Of a stretch of 64,000 bases of DNA, positions 53,633-62,272 are shown piece by piece. Both the position numbers and the translations under genes were made by a program. Each line of letters begins with the position of its first letter. The first letter of the stretch is position 1. Under the pieces are notes generated by a model that saw only the letters and a list, made by a program, of their open reading frames with translations, ran no database searches and was not told the DNA's origin. Source of the DNA: Candidatus Heimdallarchaeota archaeon (GTDB lineage Archaea; Asgardarchaeota; Heimdallarchaeia; Heimdallarchaeales; Kariarchaeaceae); assembly GCA_030149205.1 (NCBI GenBank), contig JASBSB010000001.1, forward strand, positions 931,518 through 995,517, written 5' to 3'.

Positions 53633-55123
53633 ATGATAGCTGGAATAGTTGACTCAATTGAACTTGTCAAATCTGATATCTCAGATAACAATCTTTTGGA
53701 ATTTAGAATTGATCTGAACTCTGAGCTGATCTCAAAGATCAGTGAAGCACCTCAGGATCAAGTAATCTTGACTTACAGAAGCATAGATGAAGGAGGGAGA
53801 GGAGAAGAATCTGACAGATATAAGATACTCTCTGAATTAAGTCGAATTCCCACAGGTTTTATTGATCTTGAGATCTCGAGGGATGCAAAATTCCTAGCAG
53901 AAAAAATGTATGAAATTGTTCAACCAAACATCATCCTCTCTTCCCACCAGTACCTGAAACCTATGCGAGAAACATACTTAAAGTTCAAAGAAAGTATTAA
54001 AACATTTATTTTGAATGTTTTAGGTGAAGAGGATGAGAATAAACAGCTACCTCAACTCATTAAAAGTATAGAGAAAACGTTGCACAAGAAAATTATCATA
54101 AAGTTTGTTGGAGACCCCATCGACACTGTTGATTATCTGAAGACCTATGACATCATGAGTAAGCACTTTGAAAGGATTATCTGCTTAGGATTAAATAATT
54201 TTGCTCACATAGGTCGAACTGCAAATAGAAAACTAAACCAATATCTCATCTTTGCATCTTTGAATCAATCACAGAGATTCCCTTCCGTCACCGAGCTAAA
54301 CAATCTGGTAGAATTAAATGGAGCCTTTACAGGGTTAATTGGAGATCCAATAGAACATTCACTGTCTCCTCTCATTCACAATCAACTCTTTGAATCGCTA
54401 AATTTGTCAGGATACTATCATCTACTTAAGGTAAACTCCTCAGAAGACTTGGGGTACCTCATAAACAAGCTACAGCTATTAGACTTTACAGGAACAAACG
54501 TTACAATTCCCTACAAGGAGGATATTATTCAACATATTGACTCTCTCTATAAAGAGGCGGAGGAGCTAATGTCAGTAAATACCATTAAATTTGAAAAAAG
54601 GAGAATTAAGGGTTATAACACTGACTGTTCAGGATTTTCTACATTCTTGAGATCCCATGGTTTAGAAAAAAGTCAGACAGCCCTTGTTTATGGGGCAGGA
54701 GGTGCCTCAAAAGCTGTGATTTATTCGCTACTGAAAGAAAATATTGAAGTTACCCTAGTTAACAGAAGCTTAGAGAGAGCAGAAACCTTGAAAGAAACAT
54801 TTAAAGGAAAAATCATGGTGTCTTCCAAAGAACAATCACAAAAACAGAGCTATGATTTATTTGTAAATTGTACACCATTAGGAAGAACTGGTGATATTAG
54901 TGCCATCCCTGAATTTGGAACGTTTAACTCAGCAATGATTGACCTTTCATATTCAACCAAGAAAACAGGTACTGTTAAACTTGCGGAGAAATTAAATTTA
55001 CAAAGCTTTGACGGTAAAGAAATGCTGTTTCATCAAGCAGTAGATTCATTTGAAATCTGGTTCGATAAAGAAGTAGATAGAGAACCTTTACTTGACAAAT
55101 TTTTGAAGGAGGTGTCACAATGA
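53633..55123 (+). CDS. aroDE: fused 3-dehydroquinate dehydratase/shikimate dehydrogenase
   Basis: A 496-aa bifunctional enzyme for pathway steps 3 and 4. Residues 1-220: type I dehydroquinase, with TYRSIDEGGRG, His in LSSHQYLKP and the Schiff-base Lys in IIIKFVGDP. Residues about 235-496: shikimate dehydrogenase, with GDPIEHSLSPLIHN, GTNVTIPYKED, GYNTDCSGF, the NADP-binding VYGAGGASKA and NCTPLG. A fusion of these two is known in plants and some prokaryotes. Its stop overlaps the start of the kinase gene. Confidence 0.92.
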   Translation: MIAGIVDSIELVKSDISDNNLLEFRIDLNSELISKISEAPQDQVILTYRSIDEGGRGEESDRYKILSELSRIPTGFIDLEISRDAKFLAEKMYEIVQPNIILSSHQYLKPMRETYLKFKESIKTFILNVLGEEDENKQLPQLIKSIEKTLHKKIIIKFVGDPIDTVDYLKTYDIMSKHFERIICLGLNNFAHIGRTANRKLNQYLIFASLNQSQRFPSVTELNNLVELNGAFTGLIGDPIEHSLSPLIHNQLFESLNLSGYYHLLKVNSSEDLGYLINKLQLLDFTGTNVTIPYKEDIIQHIDSLYKEAEELMSVNTIKFEKRRIKGYNTDCSGFSTFLRSHGLEKSQTALVYGAGGASKAVIYSLLKENIEVTLVNRSLERAETLKETFKGKIMVSSKEQSQKQSYDLFVNCTPLGRTGDISAIPEFGTFNSAMIDLSYSTKKTGTVKLAEKLNLQSFDGKEMLFHQAVDSFEIWFDKEVDREPLLDKFLKEVSQ

Positions 55124-55995
55124 AAAGCATCACTTCTCGAACAGGTAGTGCTATCACAGTACTGAATGCCATGAAAAGTGGAATAGGTGCAGCAATCGGC
55201 ATAAGAGAGTATACAGATGTAAGGATAGAAGAAGGAGAGGGAATTTCTTTCAATATAAATCCAAGCCTTAATGATTTCAGGCTTGTTGAGGCAATAATTA
55301 ATGAATATCAAACCCAGACAGGAGTAAAGATTGAGAACATCACAATACAAACTGATGCACCATTCCCTCCTGCAATGGGGATGAAAACTTCGAGTTCTGT
55401 CGCAAATGGATTAATTGAGGCACTCAACAGATATTTTGGAATCGAGATGGAAACAAATAAGTTAATCGGAATTGGTGCTGAAGCATCAATCAACGCAGGA
55501 GTTTCAATAACTGGAGCTTTTGATGATGCTTATGCCAGCTACCTTGGTGGTTTAGCTTACACTAACAATGAGAAAAGGGAGCTGCTAGGGCTATTTTCTG
55601 CACCTGAAAATTATGATGTGGTGCTTTTGTTACCAGACTACCCGATCCCTAAAGTCTTACTCAAGAACGTAATCCAATTGGTAGATGATGGACTGATCGA
55701 AGAGGCAAGAGAATCATTTGAAAAAAGACGACTTGTTGAGGCAATACAATACAATACAGCTGCATACGCCTCTGTATTTTTGCCTGATCCTGACATCATA
55801 ACCAGATTAGAAGAGTTAAGTTGTGAGGTGATAGGACTAAATGGTGGTGGACCAGCAATGTTTGCTATAACCAAACCAAAGGTCACAGAAAGGTTTGTAG
55901 AAGAGGCAAAAGAGCTGATGCCAGAGTTGGTCTTATTAAAAACCACTTTTAGAAAATTGAACCGTGGAAAATTAAGGAGCTCGCCAGATGATTAA
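55120..55995 (+). CDS. aroK: archaeal shikimate kinase (GHMP type)
   Basis: A 291-aa kinase of the GHMP superfamily, unrelated to bacterial AroK. The ATP-binding Pro-rich loop is PPAMGMKTSSSVANG, and a C-terminal GLNGGGPAMFAI motif completes the GHMP pattern. GGAGG lies 7 bases before the ATG, which overlaps the aroDE stop. This non-homologous replacement is a typical archaeal marker. Confidence 0.92.
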   Translation: MKSITSRTGSAITVLNAMKSGIGAAIGIREYTDVRIEEGEGISFNINPSLNDFRLVEAIINEYQTQTGVKIENITIQTDAPFPPAMGMKTSSSVANGLIEALNRYFGIEMETNKLIGIGAEASINAGVSITGAFDDAYASYLGGLAYTNNEKRELLGLFSAPENYDVVLLLPDYPIPKVLLKNVIQLVDDGLIEEARESFEKRRLVEAIQYNTAAYASVFLPDPDIITRLEELSCEVIGLNGGGPAMFAITKPKVTERFVEEAKELMPELVLLKTTFRKLNRGKLRSSPDD

Positions 55996-57265
55996 AGTTT
56001 ACCCATCTAAACTATCAGGAACCATTAACCCCCCACCAAGCAAAAGCGTGACTCATCGAGCATTAATCCTTGCTGGGATGTGTCAGGCAGGATCGACAAT
56101 CACTAACAAGTTAGATGGAGAGGACACTAATGCAACTCAAGCGGTTTTAGAGAGGATGGGGATGTTATTTAAGGAGTTTTCAACTAATCGACTCTATGTA
56201 TCCAACGTAATTCAACATGGAGCTGGAATGGCAGATTGTAAAAATTCAGGCACGACAATCAGACTCTTAACTGCAGTGCATGGCAATCTTACTGAAAAGA
56301 CGACTCTAACTGGAGACAGTTCGTTATTAACACGACCTATGCAAGACCTTACACAATCTCTAAGAAACATTGGTATAGAAATAGAAGATACAGATGGAAA
56401 ACCACCAGTGACAATCTCTGGAAAAAGGAGAGAGGGAAATCAAATAATCGATATTGAGGGCAACAAAAGCTCACAATTTATCTCTGGGCTTGCCTTATAT
56501 GCAGCAATGAGACCAAACAAATCAGTTACTTCTATTCGGATACTTAACAAACTAAGCTCTAAACCTTATCTTGATCTCACTCTTAAAATGTTAGAAGAAA
56601 TTGGCACTGACATCTCATGGTCTGATGATAGAACTCTGAAGGTGATCAGTAGGTACCCCTATATGAAACATGATTTTTATGTACCACCGGATGCCAGCTC
56701 TGCTGCATTCTTTCTTGGAGCTGGGGTGTTGCGAGACAACAAAGTTACTGTTGAAGGAAATTTCTCAAGGTATCATCAGGCAGATTACCAGTTAATTGAA
56801 ATATTACAACAGTTAGGGGTAAATCTAGAATTCGAGAACTACAAAATTATTATTACTGGCAGCAAACTTATTGGTGCAGATATAGATTTAAGCAATGCAC
56901 CAGATTTATTCCCAATTGTTTGTGTAATTGCAAGTTTTGCAGAAGGAAAATCTCACATTTATGGTGCAAGCCATTTAAAGTATAAGGAGACAAACAGAAT
57001 TAAGACAACTGCTGCACTCATAAAAGGAATTGGTGGAATGATAGAAGAAAAAGAAGATGGGGCAATTATCACAGGACAAAAGACCCTTAAAGGGGGTACA
57101 GAGATAGATTCGTTTGGTGATCATAGGATAGCCATGGCTGCAGCAATCGCTGGAACTGCAACTGATGAGCCAGTGACAATAATTGATGAAGAATGTGTGG
57201 CTGTTTCATACAGGGATTTTTTTATGGATTTACAACACATAGGAGGAAAGGTTGAGGAAGTATGA
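55988..57265 (+). CDS. aroA: EPSP synthase (3-phosphoshikimate 1-carboxyvinyltransferase)
   Basis: A 425-aa enzyme: PPPSKSVTHRALILAG at the N-terminus (phosphate- and PEP-binding Lys, Ser, Arg), NSGTTIRLLTA (LxNxGTxxR motif), GDSSLLTRPM (GDxSLxxRPM) and SFGDHRIAMAAAIAG. Full length. Start overlaps the kinase gene by eight bases. Confidence 0.95.
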   Translation: MIKVYPSKLSGTINPPPSKSVTHRALILAGMCQAGSTITNKLDGEDTNATQAVLERMGMLFKEFSTNRLYVSNVIQHGAGMADCKNSGTTIRLLTAVHGNLTEKTTLTGDSSLLTRPMQDLTQSLRNIGIEIEDTDGKPPVTISGKRREGNQIIDIEGNKSSQFISGLALYAAMRPNKSVTSIRILNKLSSKPYLDLTLKMLEEIGTDISWSDDRTLKVISRYPYMKHDFYVPPDASSAAFFLGAGVLRDNKVTVEGNFSRYHQADYQLIEILQQLGVNLEFENYKIIITGSKLIGADIDLSNAPDLFPIVCVIASFAEGKSHIYGASHLKYKETNRIKTTAALIKGIGGMIEEKEDGAIITGQKTLKGGTEIDSFGDHRIAMAAAIAGTATDEPVTIIDEECVAVSYRDFFMDLQHIGGKVEEV

Positions 57266-58353
57266 ATACCTTTGGCACAGTGTTTCGAACAACATTAATA
57301 GGTTCCTCACATGGAAACCTGGTTGGAGTGATCATCGAGGGTATCCCTCCCAACTTAGAGATAGATATATCAAATATAGAGACCTTTCTGGCAAGACGGG
57401 CACCAGGGCAGTCTAAAGTAACTACAAGAAGAAAAGAAAAGGATAAACTCATTGTCGAAGCTGGATTGTTCAAACAGAGAACCACCGGTGAACCATTTGT
57501 TGCTTTTGTAAGAAACTCTGATGTGGACTCAAGCTACTATGAAGAGATTAAGGACACGCCACGTCCAGGACACGCAGACTATCCCGCTTTTGTCAAATTT
57601 GAAGGTGCTAATGATTACAGAGGTGGAGGAAGATTTTCTGGCAGGATGACTATTGGGTTGGTTATTGCTGGAACTATTGCAAAACAGCTGCTGAAACAGG
57701 TTGGAATTGATGTACGTGCATACACCAAAGAGATTGCAGGTCTTGAATCTGAAGTCATCAACACCACTGAAGATTATATTTACTCTGAACAGAATATCGT
57801 TCGCGTCCCTGATAATGAAATGATTGAAAGTGTCACCAATGCAATTATGAAAGCCCGAAAGGATGGGGACAGCGTTGGTGGAATTGTTGAATGCACCATT
57901 AACAATTTACCCGTTGGTGTTGGAGAACCCATCTTTGATTCAATTGAAAGTAAGCTCTCACACATCATGTTTAGCATTCCAGCTGTAAAGGGAGTTGAGT
58001 TTGGATCTGGATTCAATGCTGCAAGGATGAAAGGAAGTGAGCATAACGATGAATATTTTTATAATGAATCTCAACAGATTCGAACCAAAACCAACAATGC
58101 AGGAGGAATCTTAGGAGGAATTAGCAATGGAATGCCAGTCGTCTTTAGAGTGGCATTCAAACCTACATCATCCATCCCCAAAATTCAGACAACTGTTAAT
58201 CTTCAAGAAAAGGGAAAACTCGAGAGCCTTAAGGTAAGAGGAAGGCATGACCCATGTATTGTTCCTCGTGCGGTTCCTGTGGTTGAGTGTTGTGCTGCAA
58301 TTGCAATCTACGACTTAATGTTACAAGGAGGTATAACGACACATGCAGACTAA
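57262..58353 (+). CDS. aroC: chorismate synthase
   Basis: A 363-aa FMN-dependent enzyme for the last step. Family signatures: GSSHGNLVGVIIEGIPP at the N-terminus, RPGHADYPAFVKF, GRFSGRMTIGLV, GVGEPIFDSIESKLSHIMFS and the C-terminal RHDPCIVPRAVPVVE. Full length. ATGA overlap with aroA and an 11-base overlap with asd. Confidence 0.96.
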   Translation: MNTFGTVFRTTLIGSSHGNLVGVIIEGIPPNLEIDISNIETFLARRAPGQSKVTTRRKEKDKLIVEAGLFKQRTTGEPFVAFVRNSDVDSSYYEEIKDTPRPGHADYPAFVKFEGANDYRGGGRFSGRMTIGLVIAGTIAKQLLKQVGIDVRAYTKEIAGLESEVINTTEDYIYSEQNIVRVPDNEMIESVTNAIMKARKDGDSVGGIVECTINNLPVGVGEPIFDSIESKLSHIMFSIPAVKGVEFGSGFNAARMKGSEHNDEYFYNESQQIRTKTNNAGGILGGISNGMPVVFRVAFKPTSSIPKIQTTVNLQEKGKLESLKVRGRHDPCIVPRAVPVVECCAAIAIYDLMLQGGITTHAD

Positions 58354-59410
58354 GAAGAAGGTAGTGGTATTAGGAGGAACTGGACTTATTGGACAACAGT
58401 TTATTAGAATGCTTAGTAACCATCCAATGTTTGAGCTGGTCGGAATTTATGCCTCTGAAAGATCCACAGGAACTGACCTTAAAGATATTTGGAGATTACC
58501 ACATACTGAGTGTCCCGAGGAGTTCAAAAATTTGATCATCCAAAATCTGGACACCCTGAATCCTGAGGATTTTCAGGTGTGTTTCTCTGGCCTACCAAGC
58601 AGTATTGCTGGAGAGCTTGAGGATAATCTGAGGATCAGAGGAAAAGCCGTCTTCAGCAATGCATCCTCTCACAGGATGGATGAGGATGTCCCTATACTCA
58701 TCCCCGAGATTAACAGCGAGCAGATTAGACAGATAGAGTTACAGAGAAAGAGATATAACACAGAAGGATTCATCATAACAAATTCAAATTGTTCCATATC
58801 GGGTGTAGCAATTTTTTTGGATGCATTAAGAAAAATCGTTAGTTTTGATGAAGCATTCGTTTCCACGTATCAAGCCACCTCAGGTGCTGGATTTGCAGGC
58901 CTTGAGAACAAAAGTTTTACGGATAATGTCTATCCTTTCATCCGTTCTGAAGAGGAAAAGATGAATGAGGAGGGTAAGAAGATCCTTGGACATCTTACAG
59001 ATGAATTGAGGATTGATCCATATCCAGTGAAAATCATAGCCCAGTGCCTTCGTGTTCCCGTGATAGAGGGACATACTGCTACAATCACCATACCACTGAA
59101 GTTTAACGGGACGAAGGAGGACATAATCAATGCACTTCGAAACTACAACTCACCTTTACAACTTACCACACATACCGTAGCCCCACGCAACCCCATCATT
59201 GTTTTTAATGAGGAAGACAGACCTCAACCAATCCTTGATTCTTATATTGGTACTCCAAATCCAGCAAAGGGAATGGGTGTAGGTGTAGGAAGAATCCGTT
59301 ATCAGGATGGTTACCTCAAAGCAATTGTCTTGGCTCATAACACAATTCGTGGTGGTGCTGGTGGGTCAATTCTCAATGCTGAGCTTGCTGTCATCCAGGG
59401 GTACATCTAA
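58343..59410 (+). CDS. asd: aspartate-semialdehyde dehydrogenase
   Basis: A 355-aa NADP-dependent enzyme: GGTGLIGQQFIRML nucleotide loop, catalytic Cys in TNSNCSISGVAIFLDAL, and VIEGHTATITI with the His in EGHT. It belongs to the archaeal/fungal type of ASADH. It gives aspartate semialdehyde, which is both a precursor of Thr/Met/Lys and a substrate of the first enzyme of this operon. Confidence 0.95.
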   Translation: MQTKKKVVVLGGTGLIGQQFIRMLSNHPMFELVGIYASERSTGTDLKDIWRLPHTECPEEFKNLIIQNLDTLNPEDFQVCFSGLPSSIAGELEDNLRIRGKAVFSNASSHRMDEDVPILIPEINSEQIRQIELQRKRYNTEGFIITNSNCSISGVAIFLDALRKIVSFDEAFVSTYQATSGAGFAGLENKSFTDNVYPFIRSEEEKMNEEGKKILGHLTDELRIDPYPVKIIAQCLRVPVIEGHTATITIPLKFNGTKEDIINALRNYNSPLQLTTHTVAPRNPIIVFNEEDRPQPILDSYIGTPNPAKGMGVGVGRIRYQDGYLKAIVLAHNTIRGGAGGSILNAELAVIQGYI

Positions 59411-59413
59411 AGT

Positions 59414-60664
59414 ATGGTTGAGGTTCATAAATTCGGGGGTGCCTCATATAAGGATCAAAACAGCATTAAAATTACTCTGAAACGAATTCAGAGTCTTTCA
59501 GATAAATCAATTGTTGTAACCTCAGCATTTTATGGAGTGACTGACCACCTTCACTCTTACTCTAGAATTTCATCTTTGAATGATGTCGATAAATTTATTT
59601 CCAAACTTTTACAGATGCATAACTCAAGACTTGATGGAATTTCAGAAATAAAGATAAGCAGAGATTTGAGAGAGGTTGTTGAGCTTTATGAACTCTTGAA
59701 GGGGTACTCTATCACTGGAATAGATACACCCAGGTTTAAGGATCTCGTTATCTCATTTGGTGAACAAATCTCTGCAAAATTACTCTCAAATATTTTGGAT
59801 GCACCTTATGTTGACCCAGCTGAATTTCTACTAACAACTGATGAGCATTATTCTGCATCAGTTCTGATCAAAGAGTCCAAAAAAGTGACTATTGAAGCTT
59901 TACTCCCATTGTTTGAGGTCTCTAATATACTAATTGTACCGGGTTATTTCGGCAAAAACTCCAAAGGTGAAATTAGTCTACTCGGAAGGTCTGGTACTGA
60001 CTACTCGGCGGCTGTCATTGCAAACATGCTTAACGCAACCAAATTGGTGATCTGGAAAGATGTTACCGGCTTCATGTCTGGGGATCCAAGGGTGGTCGGA
60101 TCCCCCCAAATCATTAAATTTTTAAATTATAGTGATGCAGCAGATCTAGCATTTCATGGTGCAAAACTGTTACATCCAAAGTCAATTCACCCAGCAAGAG
60201 AGCTAAACATCCCAATAGTTATCCGAAATCTATTTGATGAGATTTCTGAGACCGTGATCTCAGATTCGACCCCGCAGATCAGTAATATAACCTATAAGTC
60301 AGGACTCAAGCTAGCAAAATATGCTTCCAAAGATCTTCATAATATTTTTCAGGAATTTCTGAGAAAAGAGCAAAGGGGTGAGATCGAGATTGTTCTTATC
60401 CATAAATTTCCGAATAACTCATGGATTCTGTATGATGATTTCTTGAATGAAGCAGAAAGTTACTGTATTGTATACGTGAAGGGAGAGTTTCTGAGAAAAA
60501 ACCCTATTTTTTATGCAGAGATGTTCAAGTGGATGAGAATACAAAACAAACAGGTGATTGACTTAAGTGTGGGTGGTGTTAATTCACCCTTAGAACTGCT
60601 GGTTAGAACAAAAGATGTTGATGACGTGGTTAAATATATACATTCAATGCTAATATCATTCTGA
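59414..60664 (+). CDS. lysC: aspartate kinase
   Basis: A 416-aa enzyme: VEVHKFGGASYKD at the N-terminus (KFGGxS), LLGRSGTDYSAAVIANML and VWKDVTGFMSGDPRVV in the kinase domain, then an ACT-like C-terminal half (about 290-416) that ends VGGVNSPLELLVRTKDVDDV. It starts 3 bases after asd and ends the aro operon. An allosteric response is likely but its effector cannot be read from the sequence. Confidence 0.94.
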   Translation: MVEVHKFGGASYKDQNSIKITLKRIQSLSDKSIVVTSAFYGVTDHLHSYSRISSLNDVDKFISKLLQMHNSRLDGISEIKISRDLREVVELYELLKGYSITGIDTPRFKDLVISFGEQISAKLLSNILDAPYVDPAEFLLTTDEHYSASVLIKESKKVTIEALLPLFEVSNILIVPGYFGKNSKGEISLLGRSGTDYSAAVIANMLNATKLVIWKDVTGFMSGDPRVVGSPQIIKFLNYSDAADLAFHGAKLLHPKSIHPARELNIPIVIRNLFDEISETVISDSTPQISNITYKSGLKLAKYASKDLHNIFQEFLRKEQRGEIEIVLIHKFPNNSWILYDDFLNEAESYCIVYVKGEFLRKNPIFYAEMFKWMRIQNKQVIDLSVGGVNSPLELLVRTKDVDDVVKYIHSMLISF

Positions 60665-60670
60665 AAACTA

Positions 60671-60916
60671 TCACTCAAGGAGAGGTTTGGCACATTCAAA
60701 GCATCTGAAGACCCCATCTCTGTAGATCTCAGTTATAAAATTAGACCCACAGTTCTCACATGCCTTTTCAATTTCTATAGGAGAGCTAAAAGCAGGGCGG
60801 GAATTAATTTCTACATAGCCGATATCATTATCTTCAATTGAAGACAAGATGTCAAGGGCAGTCTTTAGTACAGTTTCGATATCAGGAACAGTTGTTGGGT
60901 GTTGTCTGTGTTTCAT
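60671..60916 (-). CDS. small zinc-ribbon protein with structured leader
   Basis: An 81-aa protein with KACENCGSNFITEIYRDG followed by VFRCFECAKPLL, a four-Cys zinc ribbon. The N-terminal half is helical (IETVLKTALDILSSIEDN). Not recognised beyond that. GGTGA lies 5 bases before the ATG and directly follows the 3' strand of a long hairpin stem (see the leader RNA). Convergent with lysC, six bases apart. Confidence 0.72.
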   Translation of the reverse strand: MKHRQHPTTVPDIETVLKTALDILSSIEDNDIGYVEINSRPAFSSPIEIEKACENCGSNFITEIYRDGVFRCFECAKPLLE

Positions 60917-60925
60917 AATTTCACC

Positions 60926-61019
60926 TCAGTGGAAGCACCTGCCTTGGATGCAGGAGTAAAACAGTTGGTTGACCCAAGGCAGAATACTTTCGGGAAGCAC
61001 TCTGGCTTACATCCACTGA
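60926..61019 (-). ncRNA. structured leader RNA, three-way junction, candidate cis-regulator
   Basis: Read on the minus strand: P1 pairs 61019-61012 with 60933-60926 (8 bp); P2 pairs 61001-60995 with 60989-60983 (7 bp, two G-U, CCCGA loop); P3 pairs 60982-60974 with 60947-60939 (9 bp, 26-base loop). The G-U pairs would be A-C mismatches on the other strand, which supports minus-strand transcription. A 5-bp hairpin CCTGC/GCAGG (60954-60938) competes with P3, so two folds are possible. P1 ends directly before the GGTGA of the downstream gene. Confidence 0.6.
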
Positions 61020-61069
61020 TATATAGTTCCAAAGTTCCTTTATAAACTACTGAGAAAGAATACTTTCGG
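60981..61069. repeat. 13-bp direct repeat across leader and promoter
   Basis: AGAATACTTTCGG occurs at 60981-60993 (inside P2 of the leader) and at 61057-61069 (just upstream of the TATA-like box). Offset 76 bases, no mismatch. Confidence 0.75.
61039..61046 (-). promoter_or_regulatory. TATA-like box of zinc-ribbon gene
   Basis: TTTATAAA centred about 24-25 bases upstream of 61018-61019, which is exactly where the first base of leader stem P1 lies. The predicted transcript start and the RNA structure thus agree. Confidence 0.6.
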
Positions 61070-61492
61070 AGACCAGTGTGAGAACCCTTTAGCCTTGTGA
61101 GAGAATTTGTTGTAAATTAAAAGAATCATGTAATAAGAAAGAGTTGTTAATGTACTGACCATTATGATATTCTGTTCTTTTGAACCTTCAATTCTTAAGC
61201 TTTAAAAAACTAATTAACCAAATTCTGGAAAATTAAACAAACCAAATACAAGCGGTGCCTGAATTTATTGAAAATGAAAAGAATGATAGATGCAATTATG
61301 ATCATGGGCCTGAGATGATAATTGAATAATCTACATGTTGAACAGAATCATAAAAAATATTCATACAGTATTCCACAAACATATATATGTTTTTTTCAGA
61401 TCATACATCAAGAAGGATAAACTAAAATTCAGACTGGAAACATAAATTTCTACTTTAGAAGAATATTCCTCTTATTTTTTGGATATGCGCTA
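61070..61492. other. intergenic region, promoter-like tracts
   Basis: About 420 AT-rich bases between the zinc-ribbon gene promoter and the next membrane gene. ACATATATATG near 61379 is TATA-like and would give a transcript from about 61410. From 61427 the frame of the next gene is open without a standard start codon. Nothing else seen. Confidence 0.45.
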
Positions 61493-61891
61493 ATGCTTTT
61501 GTTAGTGGTCTACCCTTCAAATTCAACCTTTGTTCAGGGCACTGGTTTGCTTGGTTTACTCCTGTTCTCCCTGTATAGAATGTACTATCTTTACAAGCAG
61601 TTTGAAAGAGTACAAGAAAATATAACTACTATTCGAGCTCATTTTTATAAAGTTCTCAGGGTCTTAGACCCGTTGGTTCTTGGAGTGTTATTGATATATA
61701 CCTCCATCGCAGATCCACTAAAGTCTCATTTTAATAAAGGTCTGTTTCCAACTTCAAATGCTGTAACCCTAGGAGGTACTCTATTCTATTGGACAATTAT
61801 TCCATTTTATGGTTATGTATTTTATATGTTGATTTTCACTTTATTCAGTTTTAGGAAAAATTACTTGATATATGATTTTAAGTTCTCCTAA
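61493..61891 (+). CDS. hypothetical small membrane protein, possibly longer at N-terminus
   Basis: A 132-aa protein with about four hydrophobic segments, not recognised. From the ATG the first segment (MLLLVVYP) is short; the same frame is open upstream to an ATT at 61427 and codes for more of that segment (RRIFLLFFGYAL). So the true start may be a non-standard codon upstream or the first helix may be short. Monocistronic. Confidence 0.5.
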   Translation: MLLLVVYPSNSTFVQGTGLLGLLLFSLYRMYYLYKQFERVQENITTIRAHFYKVLRVLDPLVLGVLLIYTSIADPLKSHFNKGLFPTSNAVTLGGTLFYWTIIPFYGYVFYMLIFTLFSFRKNYLIYDFKFS

Positions 61892-62071
61892 ATTCTTTAA
61901 CTTAATGGTACGTTGATTCTTGCACTACTGATTTAATTATAAAATTTTAACTCTAATTAATGAATTGACATAAATCTAAACAAATAATGCATTGGATTAT
62001 TGTTAACCACATTTTATATCAAGTTCTGAGGAAACATGTTATTTTTATATTTAATCAATAATAAGTAGAAT

Positions 62072-62272
62072 ATGGAAGGTTCTGAGGTCAGTAATCAGCG
62101 ACTACTTGAAAGACGAAGAGCTGTGGTTAAAGAGGCACTCAGAGCTAAAAACTTCTCCAAGGAAAAATTGTTTCTTGATGCAATCAATTTTGTGGAAGAA
62201 GGGCTTAAAATTGCAAAGGAAAGTAAAATGGAAGGTGATTCTAATTCAAGAGCCAATAAAAACCAGCCTTAG
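62072..62272 (+). CDS. small helical protein overlapping nucleotidyltransferase
   Basis: A 66-aa charged, helical protein (SNQRLLERRRAVVKEALRAK, then LFLDAINFVEEGLKIAKESK). A TTTTTATATTT box about 25-30 bases upstream supports a leaderless start at 62072. Its 3' end overlaps the start of the nucleotidyltransferase gene in another frame by about 38 bases. The arrangement, a short helical protein then an enzyme, resembles toxin-antitoxin or nucleotidyltransferase/HEPN-like modules, but no known antitoxin domain is recognised. Confidence 0.5.
   Translation: MEGSEVSNQRLLERRRAVVKEALRAKNFSKEKLFLDAINFVEEGLKIAKESKMEGDSNSRANKNQP

Noticed and set aside
62106..62234. Longer nucleotidyltransferase starting at ATG 62106
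   Set aside because: The added 43 residues overlap the small helical gene out of frame, have no family similarity, and the conserved fold begins after the GTG at 62235.
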